Below, piece by piece: positions 14,924-23,000 of a stretch of 41,505 nt of DNA. The stretch's first letter is position 1. Each line of letters begins with the position of its first letter. The notes under the pieces were generated by a model. That model ran no database searches, was not told the DNA's origin, and saw nothing but the letters and a program-made list of their open reading frames with translations. Source of the DNA: Candidatus Solibacter sp. (GTDB taxonomy: Bacteria; Acidobacteriota; Terriglobia; Bryobacterales; Bryobacteraceae); contig PNKE01000022.1 of assembly GCA_013822245.1 (NCBI GenBank), positions 1-41,505 of the forward strand. Direction: 5' to 3'. Both the position numbers and the translations under genes were made by a program.

Positions 14924-15559
14924 ATGAGACGAGACCTATTTATCATTGCCTGTTCCCTGGTGGCGAGTGCGGCGCTGGCGCAGCCCTTGCCTCCGCGGAA
15001 GGGCGTCAGCGTGCAAATGGCTACGAGCACAAACTCCGTTGCGGTACCTGATGCGGACCAACCGGATTCGTTGATCGTTGCGGTGACGAGAAGCGGGAGC
15101 GTTTACCTCGAAGTGACCAATGTGACTGCCGAAGAACTCGGCACGAAGCTGGGAGCGGAGTTGGCGGCGAAGACTGGCAGGCGTGTGTATTTGAAGGGGG
15201 ATGCAAGGGCGGCGTTATCCACAATGGCCGAGGTGCTGAACGCCCTGAGGGCTGCCGGGGTTGTGGCGCCCGTCATTCTGACAAACCAGGAGGCTCCCGT
15301 GGGACCCGGAGGCTACTTGCATCCTTACGGGCAAGAGGTGTGGCTCGGCGAGCCACAGGGCGCGCCCACATCGAAGAGTGTGCGGATCGGGCCAGCCGGA
15401 GTCGCCGACGAGCAATTGAAGGCCCGAGCGCAGCGCGAGAAGTTGATTGTCCTGCAAATCGAGGGAGTTGCGGAGTGGGGCGGCGTGGTACGCGCGGCCG
15501 ACATCTGCCGGGGCGCAGGAGCGAAGGTCTACCTGTCGAGCACAGTCAAACAGAAATGA
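14924..15559 (+). CDS. Exported ExbD/TolR-like protein
   Basis: About 211 residues. The ATG at 14924 has a perfect AAGGAGG six bases upstream, so the slightly longer GTG frame at 14918 is rejected. After a signal-like helix (LFIIACSLVASAALAQ) comes a region resembling the periplasmic domain of ExbD/TolR: LIVAVTRSGSVYLEVTNV, then RRVYLKGDARAALSTMAEVL and LRAAGVVAPVILT. A second, weaker copy follows (LIVLQIEGVAEWGGVVRAAD and GAKVYLSS). True ExbD has one N-terminal membrane anchor carrying a key Asp; none is obvious here, so it is probably not a proton-channel component. The role is unknown. The 3' end overlaps the convergent small ORF. Confidence 0.75.
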   Translation: MRRDLFIIACSLVASAALAQPLPPRKGVSVQMATSTNSVAVPDADQPDSLIVAVTRSGSVYLEVTNVTAEELGTKLGAELAAKTGRRVYLKGDARAALSTMAEVLNALRAAGVVAPVILTNQEAPVGPGGYLHPYGQEVWLGEPQGAPTSKSVRIGPAGVADEQLKARAQREKLIVLQIEGVAEWGGVVRAADICRGAGAKVYLSSTVKQK

Positions 15560-15675
15560 TGTCCATCTAACTCGTCCTCGAGGGCGGCGGGGTCTAGGCC
15601 GCCGAGGAACGAGCGGATGGACTGGAAGATCTTCAGGTTCTCGGCCAGGGTGAAGCCGCCGAGGCGACGGGTCAT
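15529..15675 (-). CDS. Small ORF (48 residues) coupled to the metallophosphoesterase gene
   Basis: The ATG at 15675 lies one base after the TAG of the metallophosphoesterase gene. GGAGAAG inside that gene's end is about six bases upstream, a good arrangement for translational coupling. The product starts MTRRLGGFTLAENLKIF and ends FCLTVLDR; it is amphipathic, with neither membrane segment nor signal. I do not recognise it. It could be a genuine small protein or the truncated start of a longer one. Its end overlaps the convergent ExbD-like gene by 31 bases. Confidence 0.45.
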   Translation of the reverse strand: MTRRLGGFTLAENLKIFQSIRSFLGGLDPAALEDELDGHHFCLTVLDR

Positions 15676-15676
15676 C

Positions 15677-16552
15677 CTAGCTTCTCCATTTCAAGGTGAC
15701 GGTCTTGCCGTCCTTATCAGTGCTGCCGCCGACGGCGTGCAGGGTAAAACTGGCGCCGGTGGGGGTGAAGACGGTTTCGACCCAGCCGACGGGTTCCGAG
15801 TCGCGGAAGTTGTAGCCGACCCCGGGGAGGTTGATGAGGTGGATGCCTTCCCAGACTTCGTACTTATAGACATGCGAGTGGCCATAGACGATGGCCTTGA
15901 CGGCGGGGGCGGACTTCACGATGTCGAACAGGCGGGGGGCGTCGAGCAGGGCGCCATCGTTGTCGTCAAGGGTGTGATGGACAAACAGGACGGCGGGTTT
16001 GCGCTGCTGGGCGAGCCGTTCCTTGAGATACTCGCGCTGGGCCTTGCCGAGGAGTCCGGGGGTGAAATTGGGTTGGATGAGGGAGTCGAGGGTGATGAGT
16101 TCGACGGGACCGGCGTCGATGGCGAGCATATGGCGGTTCTTGACGGGCAGGGCGCTCTTCCGGGTTGATCCGAGGGCCTTGAGGAAGTTGTCGCGGTTGT
16201 CGTGGTTGCCGAGGACGAGGGCGAGGGGGAACTTGGCGGCGATGGGTTCGAGAAGTTCGGCGAGGGCCTCGTAGTCGCCGGGCAGACCGGCAAGGCGGGC
16301 GAGGTCGCCGCAGATGAGGCCGCCGTCGAGCCTGGCTTCAGCCACCTGGCGGATGACCATGGCGAGGTTGACGACGGGCTTGAAGCCGCGGTATTCCTCG
16401 AGCGGGTTTTCGGGGATGTGGGTGTCGGAGAACAGGGCCCAGCGGGCTTCGGCGGCGCTGGCCTGGAGCGAAAAAGCCAGGGCGGCGGGCGCGGCCATGA
16501 AAGCGCGGCGCGACAGGCCGGACGGATGGGTCGGAAGCGTCAGAATGGGCAT
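15677..16552 (-). CDS. Tat-exported calcineurin-like metallophosphoesterase
   Basis: About 291 residues. The leader SRRAFMAAPAALAFSLQASA has a twin Arg and an Ala-x-Ala cleavage site, so the enzyme is probably exported folded with its metals. The dimetal motifs appear in order: F-S-D-T-H, G-D-L-A, G-N-H-D-N, V-H-H-T and Y-G-H-S-H. These hydrolyse phosphomono- or diesters; the substrate cannot be deduced. It follows the zinc-ribbon gene by about 50 nt in the same direction and may be a late member of the sigma-factor operon. Confidence 0.9.
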   Translation of the reverse strand: MPILTLPTHPSGLSRRAFMAAPAALAFSLQASAAEARWALFSDTHIPENPLEEYRGFKPVVNLAMVIRQVAEARLDGGLICGDLARLAGLPGDYEALAELLEPIAAKFPLALVLGNHDNRDNFLKALGSTRKSALPVKNRHMLAIDAGPVELITLDSLIQPNFTPGLLGKAQREYLKERLAQQRKPAVLFVHHTLDDNDGALLDAPRLFDIVKSAPAVKAIVYGHSHVYKYEVWEGIHLINLPGVGYNFRDSEPVGWVETVFTPTGASFTLHAVGGSTDKDGKTVTLKWRS

Positions 16553-16603
16553 TTCACGCTCAGTCTAGCGCAACGGATAAGGACGGCGAATGACGGAATG
16601 ATG

Positions 16604-17275
16604 TCAGCCGCGGCGGGTGAAGCGGGCGCCGAGAGCGCCGCCGAGGGAGCTGACGACGGCGACGAGCAGGAAGTTGAAGATGAGCATGAGGACGACGAAG
16701 ATGACCAGGACGTTGGGGTCGCGGATCATCTCGATCGCCTTGGCGGCATTGGCGGGATCAAGGCCGGCGGATTTGAGATTCTCCTCGAACATGGGGACGA
16801 GGCCTTTGCCTGACATCAGCAGTCCGGCGGTGAACAGCACGGTGCTGATGACGAAGCTGAAGACGCCGGAGATCCAGCCCATGCGCGCGCCTTCCATGAC
16901 TGAAAGAGTGCGGCCGCTGCGGCGTGAAAACAGCACGACGGCATAGGCGCCGCCGGCGGCGAGCACCACCGGCAGAAGTTGCACGGCGTGGGCCATGGCG
17001 ATGAGCATCAGGACCAGTTGAACGATCGCCGCGGCGAGGAATCCGACCCGGACGGCGAGAGGCGAGCGGAAGCTGACCTCCATCATCGCCGCCGCCGCGG
17101 GCGGAGCGGGCTCGAGTTGGGCGCCGGCGATTCGAGGTTCGAGGGCGGGCGGATTATCTTCGGGCTCGGGCTGGGCGAGGATTGGGTCGTCGTCGCGAAC
17201 GGGCCGCCCGCAGCGATGACAGAAGCGGGCGTCGCCGGCGAGTTTGGCGCCGCAGGTGCAGTGGCCTTCCACCAT
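16604..17275 (-). CDS. Zinc-ribbon membrane protein
   Basis: About 223 residues. The N-terminus has a zinc ribbon (CTCG then CHRCGRP), a Pro/Glu-rich linker, then about four membrane segments (roughly 75-95, 97-115, 130-155 and 185-215). Zinc-ribbon plus membrane bundle proteins are common in acidobacteria and generally uncharacterised. The start at ATG 17275 places the ribbon at the N-terminus; a GTG at 17323 would add 16 residues without a better ribosome-binding site. Tight orientation with the PDZ gene upstream suggests it belongs to the sigma-factor cluster. Confidence 0.78.
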   Translation of the reverse strand: MVEGHCTCGAKLAGDARFCHRCGRPVRDDDPILAQPEPEDNPPALEPRIAGAQLEPAPPAAAAMMEVSFRSPLAVRVGFLAAAIVQLVLMLIAMAHAVQLLPVVLAAGGAYAVVLFSRRSGRTLSVMEGARMGWISGVFSFVISTVLFTAGLLMSGKGLVPMFEENLKSAGLDPANAAKAIEMIRDPNVLVIFVVLMLIFNFLLVAVVSSLGGALGARFTRRG

Positions 17276-17381
17276 TTCAGTGTCGTGGATTGGGAGAGGG
17301 CGGGGCAAGCAGGCAGCGGACACAAAAAGGGCCCGGGCGCGTGTCGAAGCTCACCCAGGCCAATCCCAGAGGGTAGGGAGG

Positions 17382-18257
17382 TTAGAGTTGGTCCTTGACG
17401 GTGACGCGCGTGCCGCGGGTGCGGGGTGCGGCGGAGGTTTCGTCGTCGAGTGTTGCGGTGACGGTCATCTCCTTGCGGTCGCGGACCAGGGAGATGTTGA
17501 TGGACTTCCTGCCATCCTTGCGGGCGGCGCGGATGGCGGCGGTGATGTCGCGAGGAGTCTCGACGGCTTCGCTGTCGATTTTGACGATGACGTCGCCGGC
17601 CTTGACGCCGGCCTTCCCGGCCGCGGTTTCCTTGATCACGCTGCGCACGAGGACGCCTTCCTTGACGCCGAAAAACGAGGCGAGTTGCGACTCCTTGAGC
17701 GCCTCGGCATCGACGCCGAGCATGGAGCTGCGCCAGGACATGGTGGCCCTGGGGATGTCGGGCATGGCGAGTTCCATGCGGCGCTCGAAGTTGGGGATGC
17801 TGAATGAGCGGCCTTCGCCGGGCGTGGCGACGAAGACGCCGGCGGATTTGCGGGAGGCGATGGTGGCCGACAGGGTCTGCTGCGAGCCGGCGCGGACGAC
17901 GCCGAGCTGGGCGGTGCGTCCGGCGGGGGTTTCGCGGACCATGCGGACGAACTGTTCGGTGCCCTCGACGCGCTGGCCATTATAGGACTGGACGGCGTCG
18001 CCGACCTTCAGGCCAGCCTTTTCGGCGGGGCTGGAGGGGTCGACCTTGGTGATTTCGACGCCGTACTCGCCGGAGAGCTTGAGCGCCTTGGCGCGTTCGG
18101 CGTCGATTTCGCGCACGCCGACGCCGAGAAAGCTGCCGGCGGGGCGGATGGTGAAGACCTCAGGCGGCGCCATGGGCGCGGGCGGCATGGGCGGCTCCTG
18201 CGCGATAACGGGCAGGACGCTGAGTGCGGCGATTGCCAGGATGTGCTGTCTGAACAT
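17382..18257 (-). CDS. Exported double-PDZ protein without protease domain
   Basis: About 291 residues. A signal peptide (ILAIAALSVLPVIAQ) is followed by a Pro-rich linker, PDZ1 (about 40-130; GVEITKVDPSSPAEKAGLKV and VGDAVQSYNGQ) and PDZ2 (about 175-270; GVLVRSVIKETAAGKAGVKA and GDVIVKIDSEAV). The PDZ folds resemble those of HtrA/DegP, but the trypsin-like domain is absent, so it can bind exposed C-termini but not cut. Next to the ECF sigma/anti-sigma pair, a periplasmic sensor or adaptor role in envelope stress is plausible. Confidence 0.88.
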   Translation of the reverse strand: MFRQHILAIAALSVLPVIAQEPPMPPAPMAPPEVFTIRPAGSFLGVGVREIDAERAKALKLSGEYGVEITKVDPSSPAEKAGLKVGDAVQSYNGQRVEGTEQFVRMVRETPAGRTAQLGVVRAGSQQTLSATIASRKSAGVFVATPGEGRSFSIPNFERRMELAMPDIPRATMSWRSSMLGVDAEALKESQLASFFGVKEGVLVRSVIKETAAGKAGVKAGDVIVKIDSEAVETPRDITAAIRAARKDGRKSINISLVRDRKEMTVTATLDDETSAAPRTRGTRVTVKDQL

Positions 18258-18303
18258 AGCTGAACCTCACTTGACTTCAAACACCTGTGACGGCGGCAGC
18301 GGG

Positions 18304-19422
18304 CTAGCGGGCCCGTTTGACAAAGATCGAACCGCGCGAGACCGACAACATGAGCAATGGTCCGCCGCCGTTGAGATCGCCCTGAGCGAAGGCGGAGCCG
18401 TATCCGGAGGTGGGCTGGCGGGCCTGGATTTCAGGGAACTCGGAGGCGATGGCCCCGAGCCAACCGGACGATTCATTGAGAGCCTTGACCGTCACTGAAA
18501 GATTAGACGGCAGATGCACGGTGAGGTCACCCGCGCCGGAGGAAAGAAACGACGTTGCAAGTGTTGCATTTCGGGTAAAGCCGGCAACGATGGGTCCGGA
18601 GGTGGTGGTGGCGCGAACGGGTCCGGAAACCGATTTGAGGCGGATGCCGCCGCCGGCGGATTCGGCATGGACGCCGGGCGCCGAACCAATAACGATGGAG
18701 CCGCCGCCGTTTTCGGCGGTAACCATGCCGCGGGCGCGTCCGATATGGATGAGGCCGCCGGCGGTGTGGACCGAGACGGCGGAGCCGGCATCCCTGACAT
18801 GAATGTTGCCGGAGGTGGAGGCGCGCAGGGGACCCGAGACGCGGCCGACGATGATGTCGCCGCCGGCGGATTGAAGAGCCGACTCGCCGTCGACGGATTC
18901 GACGCGGATGGCGCCGCCGCCGGAGAGTGAACGCAGATCGCCGGTGATGGCGGCAAACGTCATCTCGCCGCCGCCGGTGCGGGCGCTGACCCGGCCGTGG
19001 ATGTCGCGGATATCGACGTTGCCGGCGAGCGTGACGGCTTCAATGGCGGCCTTCAAGCCGCGAACGGTAAGCGCGCCCTGGTCCGATGCGATAAAGGCCT
19101 GGACGAGCGAGGCGGGCAGGGCGACGCGGAGTTCGCCGGGCATCGGGTCCTGAGGTTTGCGGGTGGCCGAGATGATGCGCCAGGCGCCGGAGGATTTCAC
19201 GGCCAGTACGGCGGGCGTGCCGATCCAGCGGTAGTGCAGCGCGCCGCCGGGTGCGTCCGGTTCGACCGAGATCCGGCCGAAGGCGGCGATGCGGACGCGG
19301 GTGAGACCATCGAGAGAGATGGTGCCTTCCGCGGGCGGCTGGGCCAGCGCGGCGAAGGCGAGGAGCAGAAGCCAGACCGGCGCGGCGAGAGACGGCCTGG
19401 CGAGGAAGCTAGAACGTGTCAA
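18304..19422 (-). CDS. Exported DUF4097-like beta-solenoid protein
   Basis: About 372 residues. After a signal sequence (VWLLLLAFAALAQ) the protein is a run of short beta repeats such as GNVDIRDIHGRVSARTGGGE and GNIHVRDAGSAVSVHTAGGL, rich in Gly, Val and Ser. This is the pattern of DUF4097/putative adhesin domains, thought to form a right-handed beta helix. The TTG start (19422) lies inside the end of the anti-sigma gene, a 14 bp overlap that suggests translational coupling. In other bacteria such proteins often sit beside ECF sigma or PspC-type envelope-stress genes. Confidence 0.85.
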   Translation of the reverse strand: MTRSSFLARPSLAAPVWLLLLAFAALAQPPAEGTISLDGLTRVRIAAFGRISVEPDAPGGALHYRWIGTPAVLAVKSSGAWRIISATRKPQDPMPGELRVALPASLVQAFIASDQGALTVRGLKAAIEAVTLAGNVDIRDIHGRVSARTGGGEMTFAAITGDLRSLSGGGAIRVESVDGESALQSAGGDIIVGRVSGPLRASTSGNIHVRDAGSAVSVHTAGGLIHIGRARGMVTAENGGGSIVIGSAPGVHAESAGGGIRLKSVSGPVRATTTSGPIVAGFTRNATLATSFLSSGAGDLTVHLPSNLSVTVKALNESSGWLGAIASEFPEIQARQPTSGYGSAFAQGDLNGGGPLLMLSVSRGSIFVKRAR

Positions 19423-20323
19423 CCGAAGCCTTCATTTCGCTCAGCGCCTTCTGGCTGCGGGAGCGGATATATGAGTTTTGCTCGCTCCGCATAAGCTCCT
19501 GAAGCAAACCGACGACTTCGGGTTCGCGGTTGAGCAGGAGCAGGTCGATCGCCTGGACGCGAACGCCGGGGTTGTCGTCGCGCTGGACCACCTCGGCGAG
19601 CGCCTGGCGGGTATTAGGCTCGCGCGCGTAGGCCTTCAACCCGTCGAGGGCCTTGAGCCGGACGCCGGAGTTGGGGTCGTTGCGCAGCGCGTGCAGCAGG
19701 ACCTGGCGCACTTCATCACGCTCGCAATGGTTCTTCAGAAGGTCCATCGTATCGACACGCAGGCCGGGATCGGAGGGATCGGCGGCGGCGGAAATGAGCA
19801 TGGAACGGATGCGGTCGTCCTGCAACGAGCCGGTCAACTCGCGTTGCCGGACCTCGTCATAGAGGACCCGGACCTGGCCCGATTCGGCGGCGTTGACCAG
19901 ACGAACCCTGGCAACCGAAGCCGGATCAGCAAGCCCGGCAAACTGGGCGAAGGGCGATGTGGCGGGCACGAAGCGGGCGGCGAAGAAACCGAGAGCGAGC
20001 ATGGCGAAAGCGCCGGCGGGTCTGAGCCACATGGGCGGGTGGACGACCCAGCGGTTCCACAGAGCGGCGAACGAAAAACGGCGCGCGGGCACGGATTCAA
20101 CGCCGATGCGGACGGCGAGGTCGCGGCGGCAGCGGGCCAGCAGCCCAGTGGGCGGGTCCAGTTCGGCCTGGGCGAGCAGCGATTCAATGGATGTGTTGCG
20201 GGCGCGTTCGGACTGGCATCCGGGGCAGGAGGCGGCATGGAGTTCGAGCGCCTCTTCCTCTTCGAAGCTCAGCTCGCCGTAGCCGGCAAGCAGCATGAAT
20301 CGACGGGCGTCTTCGCAGTTCAT
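19409..20323 (-). CDS. Anti-sigma factor with zinc-finger (ZAS-type) domain and C-terminal HEAT repeats
   Basis: About 304 residues. The N-terminus binds the sigma factor: ELHAASCPGCQ carries the H-(3)-C-(2)-C zinc motif of ZAS anti-sigma domains. One membrane segment is near residues 100-120 (GAFAMLALGFFAARFV). The outer part contains helical HEAT-like repeats (VRLKALDGLKAY, VRVQAIDLLLL, IRSRSQKALSEM) with conserved Asp-Pro and Asn. The ATG overlaps the sigma-factor stop as ATGA. HEAT repeats usually bind proteins, so the periplasmic part probably senses a protein partner, perhaps the PDZ or DUF4097 protein encoded next. That last step is inference. Confidence 0.88.
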   Translation of the reverse strand: MNCEDARRFMLLAGYGELSFEEEEALELHAASCPGCQSERARNTSIESLLAQAELDPPTGLLARCRRDLAVRIGVESVPARRFSFAALWNRWVVHPPMWLRPAGAFAMLALGFFAARFVPATSPFAQFAGLADPASVARVRLVNAAESGQVRVLYDEVRQRELTGSLQDDRIRSMLISAAADPSDPGLRVDTMDLLKNHCERDEVRQVLLHALRNDPNSGVRLKALDGLKAYAREPNTRQALAEVVQRDDNPGVRVQAIDLLLLNREPEVVGLLQELMRSEQNSYIRSRSQKALSEMKASVDTF

Positions 20324-20889
20324 ATCAGATCTCCCAAGGCCGAGCGCAGTTTCTGGGTGGCGCGGAACAGACAGTTTTTGGCGGCTTCCTCGCTGGTGCC
20401 AAGGACATCGCCGATGGCGCGCAGGCGCATGCCCTGATAGTGGCGCATTTCGAAGACCATGCGTTCGCGGGCGCTCATGCCGGAAAGCGTGTCCTCGATC
20501 CTGCGTTTGATCTCGGTGGAAAGCAGCGAGCGTTGCGGATCGGAATGGGGGCGGTGCTCGGGCGTGGTCTCCAGGCGGTCGATGGGACCTTCAGGGGTAT
20601 CGACCACGGCGGGCTCGGTCTTGCGCACCTTGCGTTTACGGAGCTGGTCGAGGCAGAGGTTGGTGACGATGCGGTAGAGCCAGGTGTGGAAAGAACAGTC
20701 GAAGCGGAACGAGTTGAGGTTCTTATAAACCCGCAGGAAGGCTTCCTGATAGACGTCATAGGCGTCGTCGGGCGACCGCAGCAGGTTCATGGCGAGCTTC
20801 AGGACGCTCTGGTCGTAGTTGCGGACCAGGCGCTCGAAGGCGTCATGGTCGCCGGCCTGGGCGGCGCGGATGAGCGCGGCCTCATCCAT
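20320..20889 (-). CDS. ECF-family RNA polymerase sigma factor
   Basis: About 189 residues. Sigma-70 region 2 is seen as DAYDVYQEAFLRVYKNLNSF and FHTWLYRIVTNLCLDQLRKR. Region 4 is ERMVFEMRHYQGMRLRAIGD and LGTSEEAAKNCLFRATQKLR. No region 1 or 3, so an ECF (group 4) factor. An upstream ATG at 20964 adds an unconserved 25-residue leader; the start at 20889 has GGAGA upstream and begins MDEAALIRAAQAGD as typical. Its stop overlaps the anti-sigma start. No clear ECF-type -35/-10 was identified in 20890-21110. Confidence 0.93.
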   Translation of the reverse strand: MDEAALIRAAQAGDHDAFERLVRNYDQSVLKLAMNLLRSPDDAYDVYQEAFLRVYKNLNSFRFDCSFHTWLYRIVTNLCLDQLRKRKVRKTEPAVVDTPEGPIDRLETTPEHRPHSDPQRSLLSTEIKRRIEDTLSGMSARERMVFEMRHYQGMRLRAIGDVLGTSEEAAKNCLFRATQKLRSALGDLI

Positions 20890-21031
20890 GATTTGCGGGT
20901 CTCCGGCACGGGCGCGGGTCACGCCGGGCTGGCCGGCGGCGAAAGTGGCCGAGTGTGGATTCATAGGGCGGGATTCTCGAGTGCCCGGCTATGTAGACGG
21001 ACGAGTGCGGAAAACGGTAGCCGTCCTGAAA

Positions 21032-21090
21032 TGGAGATCCCCGCCTGGGTCCAGTCATCTTGGGTGAAGACGGCATCCGGCGGGGATTCG
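21032..21090. repeat. Inverted repeat between sigma-factor gene and rpsA
   Basis: ATCCCCGCC and GGCGGGGAT can pair around a loop of about 30 nt, just past the end of rpsA on the minus strand. No T-run follows, so a terminator role is uncertain. Confidence 0.35.
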
Positions 21091-21110
21091 TTCCCGTTAG
21101 TGCGATTCGG

Positions 21111-22943
21111 TTAACCGGCGAGTTCAACGTCGATCTTACGGGCCTCGGCATCGAGGGCGACGATTTTGAAGCTGCGAATCTGGTTCGGGCGAATGCTGTC
21201 CTTGCCCGACGACGGCGCCGGACCGCTCTTCCAGCGCGAAGCCAGCATGGCGGCGAGGCCGGTGACATCGGTTTCGGCGGCGGCCTGCTGTTTGGCGGGG
21301 GACTCGTCCTTCAATTTGCAGCGGGCGTGGACGCCTTCGCTGATTTCGATTTTGGCGGCGGCGCCGTGGACTTCGACGACGCGGCCCGAGAGCAGGTCGC
21401 CGACGGCGTGTTCGGAGATGAAGACGTCGGCCGAGGTCGGCTCGAGCTGTTTCATCGACAGCCGGATGCGCTTTTTGCCCTTGTCCACTTCGACGACGGC
21501 GGCCTTGACCACCTGGCCCGACGTGAGCGCTTCCTTCGGGTGCTGGAGGCGCTTTTCGCGGGTGATGTCGCCGATGTGGATCATGCCCTCGATGCCGTTG
21601 CCGAGGTCGACGAAGGCGCCGAAAGCGGCGAGGTTGGTGACCGGGCCTTCGACGGTGGAGCCGACGGGGTACTTCTTTTCCACGCCATCCCAGGGGTTGC
21701 CGAGGGCCTGCTTGAGGCCGAGCGAGATGCGCTTGTCGGCGTGCTTGATTTCGAGGACAACGACCTCGACCTGCTCGCCCGCCTGGAGGACTTCGCTGGG
21801 CTTGTGCACCCGCTTGGTCCAGGACATTTCGGAGAGGTGGATGAGGCCGTCGACGCCGGGCAGCAGTTCGACAAAGGCGCCGAAGTCGGCCAGGCGGACA
21901 ACCTTGCCGGTGGCGCGGTCGCCGGGCTTGAACGTCTCGACGGCGACCGACCAGGGGTCGGGCGTCAACTGCTTCATGCCAAGGCCGATCTTGCGCGTCT
22001 GACTGTTGATCTTGAGGATCTTGACGTCGACGCTCTGGCCCGGGGCCAGGACGCTGGCGGGCTTGTCGACGCGGTTCCAGGAGATATCGGTGACGTGCAG
22101 CAGGCCGTCGACGCCGGGGGCGAGTTCGACGAATGCGCCGAAATCGGTCAACGACCGGACCTTACCCTGGAGGACCATGCCTTCCCGGAAGACTCCGAAA
22201 GCTTCAGCGCGGGCTGCGTGGGCCTGTTCTTCAAGCACCGAGCGGCGATCGATGACGACGTCGGGCCGGTCGGGGTTGGAGACATCCAGTTTCGTAACGC
22301 GGCACTCGATGGTCTGGCCGATCAGCGTGGACATCTCGTTCATCTCGCGGATGCCGCTGCGCGAAGCCGGCAGGAAGGCAGGCACGCCGACATCGACGCG
22401 CAAGCCGCCCTTGACGAGTTCGGTGACCGTGCCGGAGATGACATGCTTCTGGTCGAAGGCGGACTGGAGTGCGGTGAAGTCCCTTGGCTGCTCGACGTGA
22501 ATGGTGGAAAGCGTGTAGTAGCCGTCGTCGGTGCGGCCGGTGATGCTGACGTGGATGGCGGCTCCGGGAATCAGCGTCTGCGGCAGTCCTGGCGCGTCGG
22601 GGCGGATGATGCCTTCCATCTTTCGGCCTACGTCGATGACGACGGCGTCTGGGGTGACCGACAGGATGGTCCCTTCCAGGATGGCGTCGGGCCGGGAGGC
22701 GTGTTCGGCTTCAAACTCGCGAAGCACGTCGCCGAAGGAGGCATCGGCGGATTCGGCGGATTCCTCGGCGGCTGGCTCGGCTTCGGGGGCTGCGGGTTCC
22801 GGTGCGGGTACGGCTTCGGCGGGCGGCTGGGCGGCGGGCTGGGCGGCGGGGGGAGCCGATTCAGGCGCTGCAGTGGGGGCCGCGGTCTGCTCGGAAGGCA
22901 CAGCAGAAGCCTGGGGGGTCTCGGGGGTTTCCAACGGATTCAT
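21111..22943 (-). CDS. rpsA: 30S ribosomal protein S1 with acidic Pro/Ala-rich leader
   Basis: About 610 residues with six S1 (OB-fold) RNA-binding domains, for example LQGKVRSLTDFGAFVELAPG, TGKVVRLADFGAFVELLPG and VEGPVTNLAAFGAFVDLGNG. The last, more divergent domain has a 40-residue insertion. S1 helps 30S subunits bind mRNAs, especially those with weak Shine-Dalgarno sites. The first 70 residues are a low-complexity Pro/Ala/Glu leader not found in most S1 proteins. The ATG at 22943 has no Shine-Dalgarno sequence, as is usual for rpsA. It is divergent from the sensor kinase across 57 nt. Confidence 0.94.
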   Translation of the reverse strand: MNPLETPETPQASAVPSEQTAAPTAAPESAPPAAQPAAQPPAEAVPAPEPAAPEAEPAAEESAESADASFGDVLREFEAEHASRPDAILEGTILSVTPDAVVIDVGRKMEGIIRPDAPGLPQTLIPGAAIHVSITGRTDDGYYTLSTIHVEQPRDFTALQSAFDQKHVISGTVTELVKGGLRVDVGVPAFLPASRSGIREMNEMSTLIGQTIECRVTKLDVSNPDRPDVVIDRRSVLEEQAHAARAEAFGVFREGMVLQGKVRSLTDFGAFVELAPGVDGLLHVTDISWNRVDKPASVLAPGQSVDVKILKINSQTRKIGLGMKQLTPDPWSVAVETFKPGDRATGKVVRLADFGAFVELLPGVDGLIHLSEMSWTKRVHKPSEVLQAGEQVEVVVLEIKHADKRISLGLKQALGNPWDGVEKKYPVGSTVEGPVTNLAAFGAFVDLGNGIEGMIHIGDITREKRLQHPKEALTSGQVVKAAVVEVDKGKKRIRLSMKQLEPTSADVFISEHAVGDLLSGRVVEVHGAAAKIEISEGVHARCKLKDESPAKQQAAAETDVTGLAAMLASRWKSGPAPSSGKDSIRPNQIRSFKIVALDAEARKIDVELAG

Positions 22944-22988
22944 GGGGAAAAACTCGTGAACGCTTTTATTGTGGCACAGCGCGAGGGG

Positions 22989-22994
22989 TAAGAT
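22989..22994 (+). promoter_or_regulatory. Putative -10 box (TAAGAT) of the sensor kinase gene
   Basis: TAAGAT is six bases upstream of the GTG at 23001, the same spacing as TACAAT before tyrS, and there is no ribosome-binding site. It suggests a leaderless transcript. No good -35 is evident. Confidence 0.4.
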
Positions 22995-23000
22995 GGCAGG

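Noticed and set aside
15560-15676. Read-through extension of the ExbD-like gene
   Set aside because: TGA at 15557-15559 closes the frame, and the following sequence is better explained by the minus-strand small ORF.
21060-22991. 643-codon plus-strand frame opposite rpsA
   Set aside because: Antisense shadow of the repeated S1 domains; no family resemblance.
22971-22994. Sigma-54 promoter suggested by TGGCAC before the sensor kinase
   Set aside because: The required GC at -12 is not found at the right distance.
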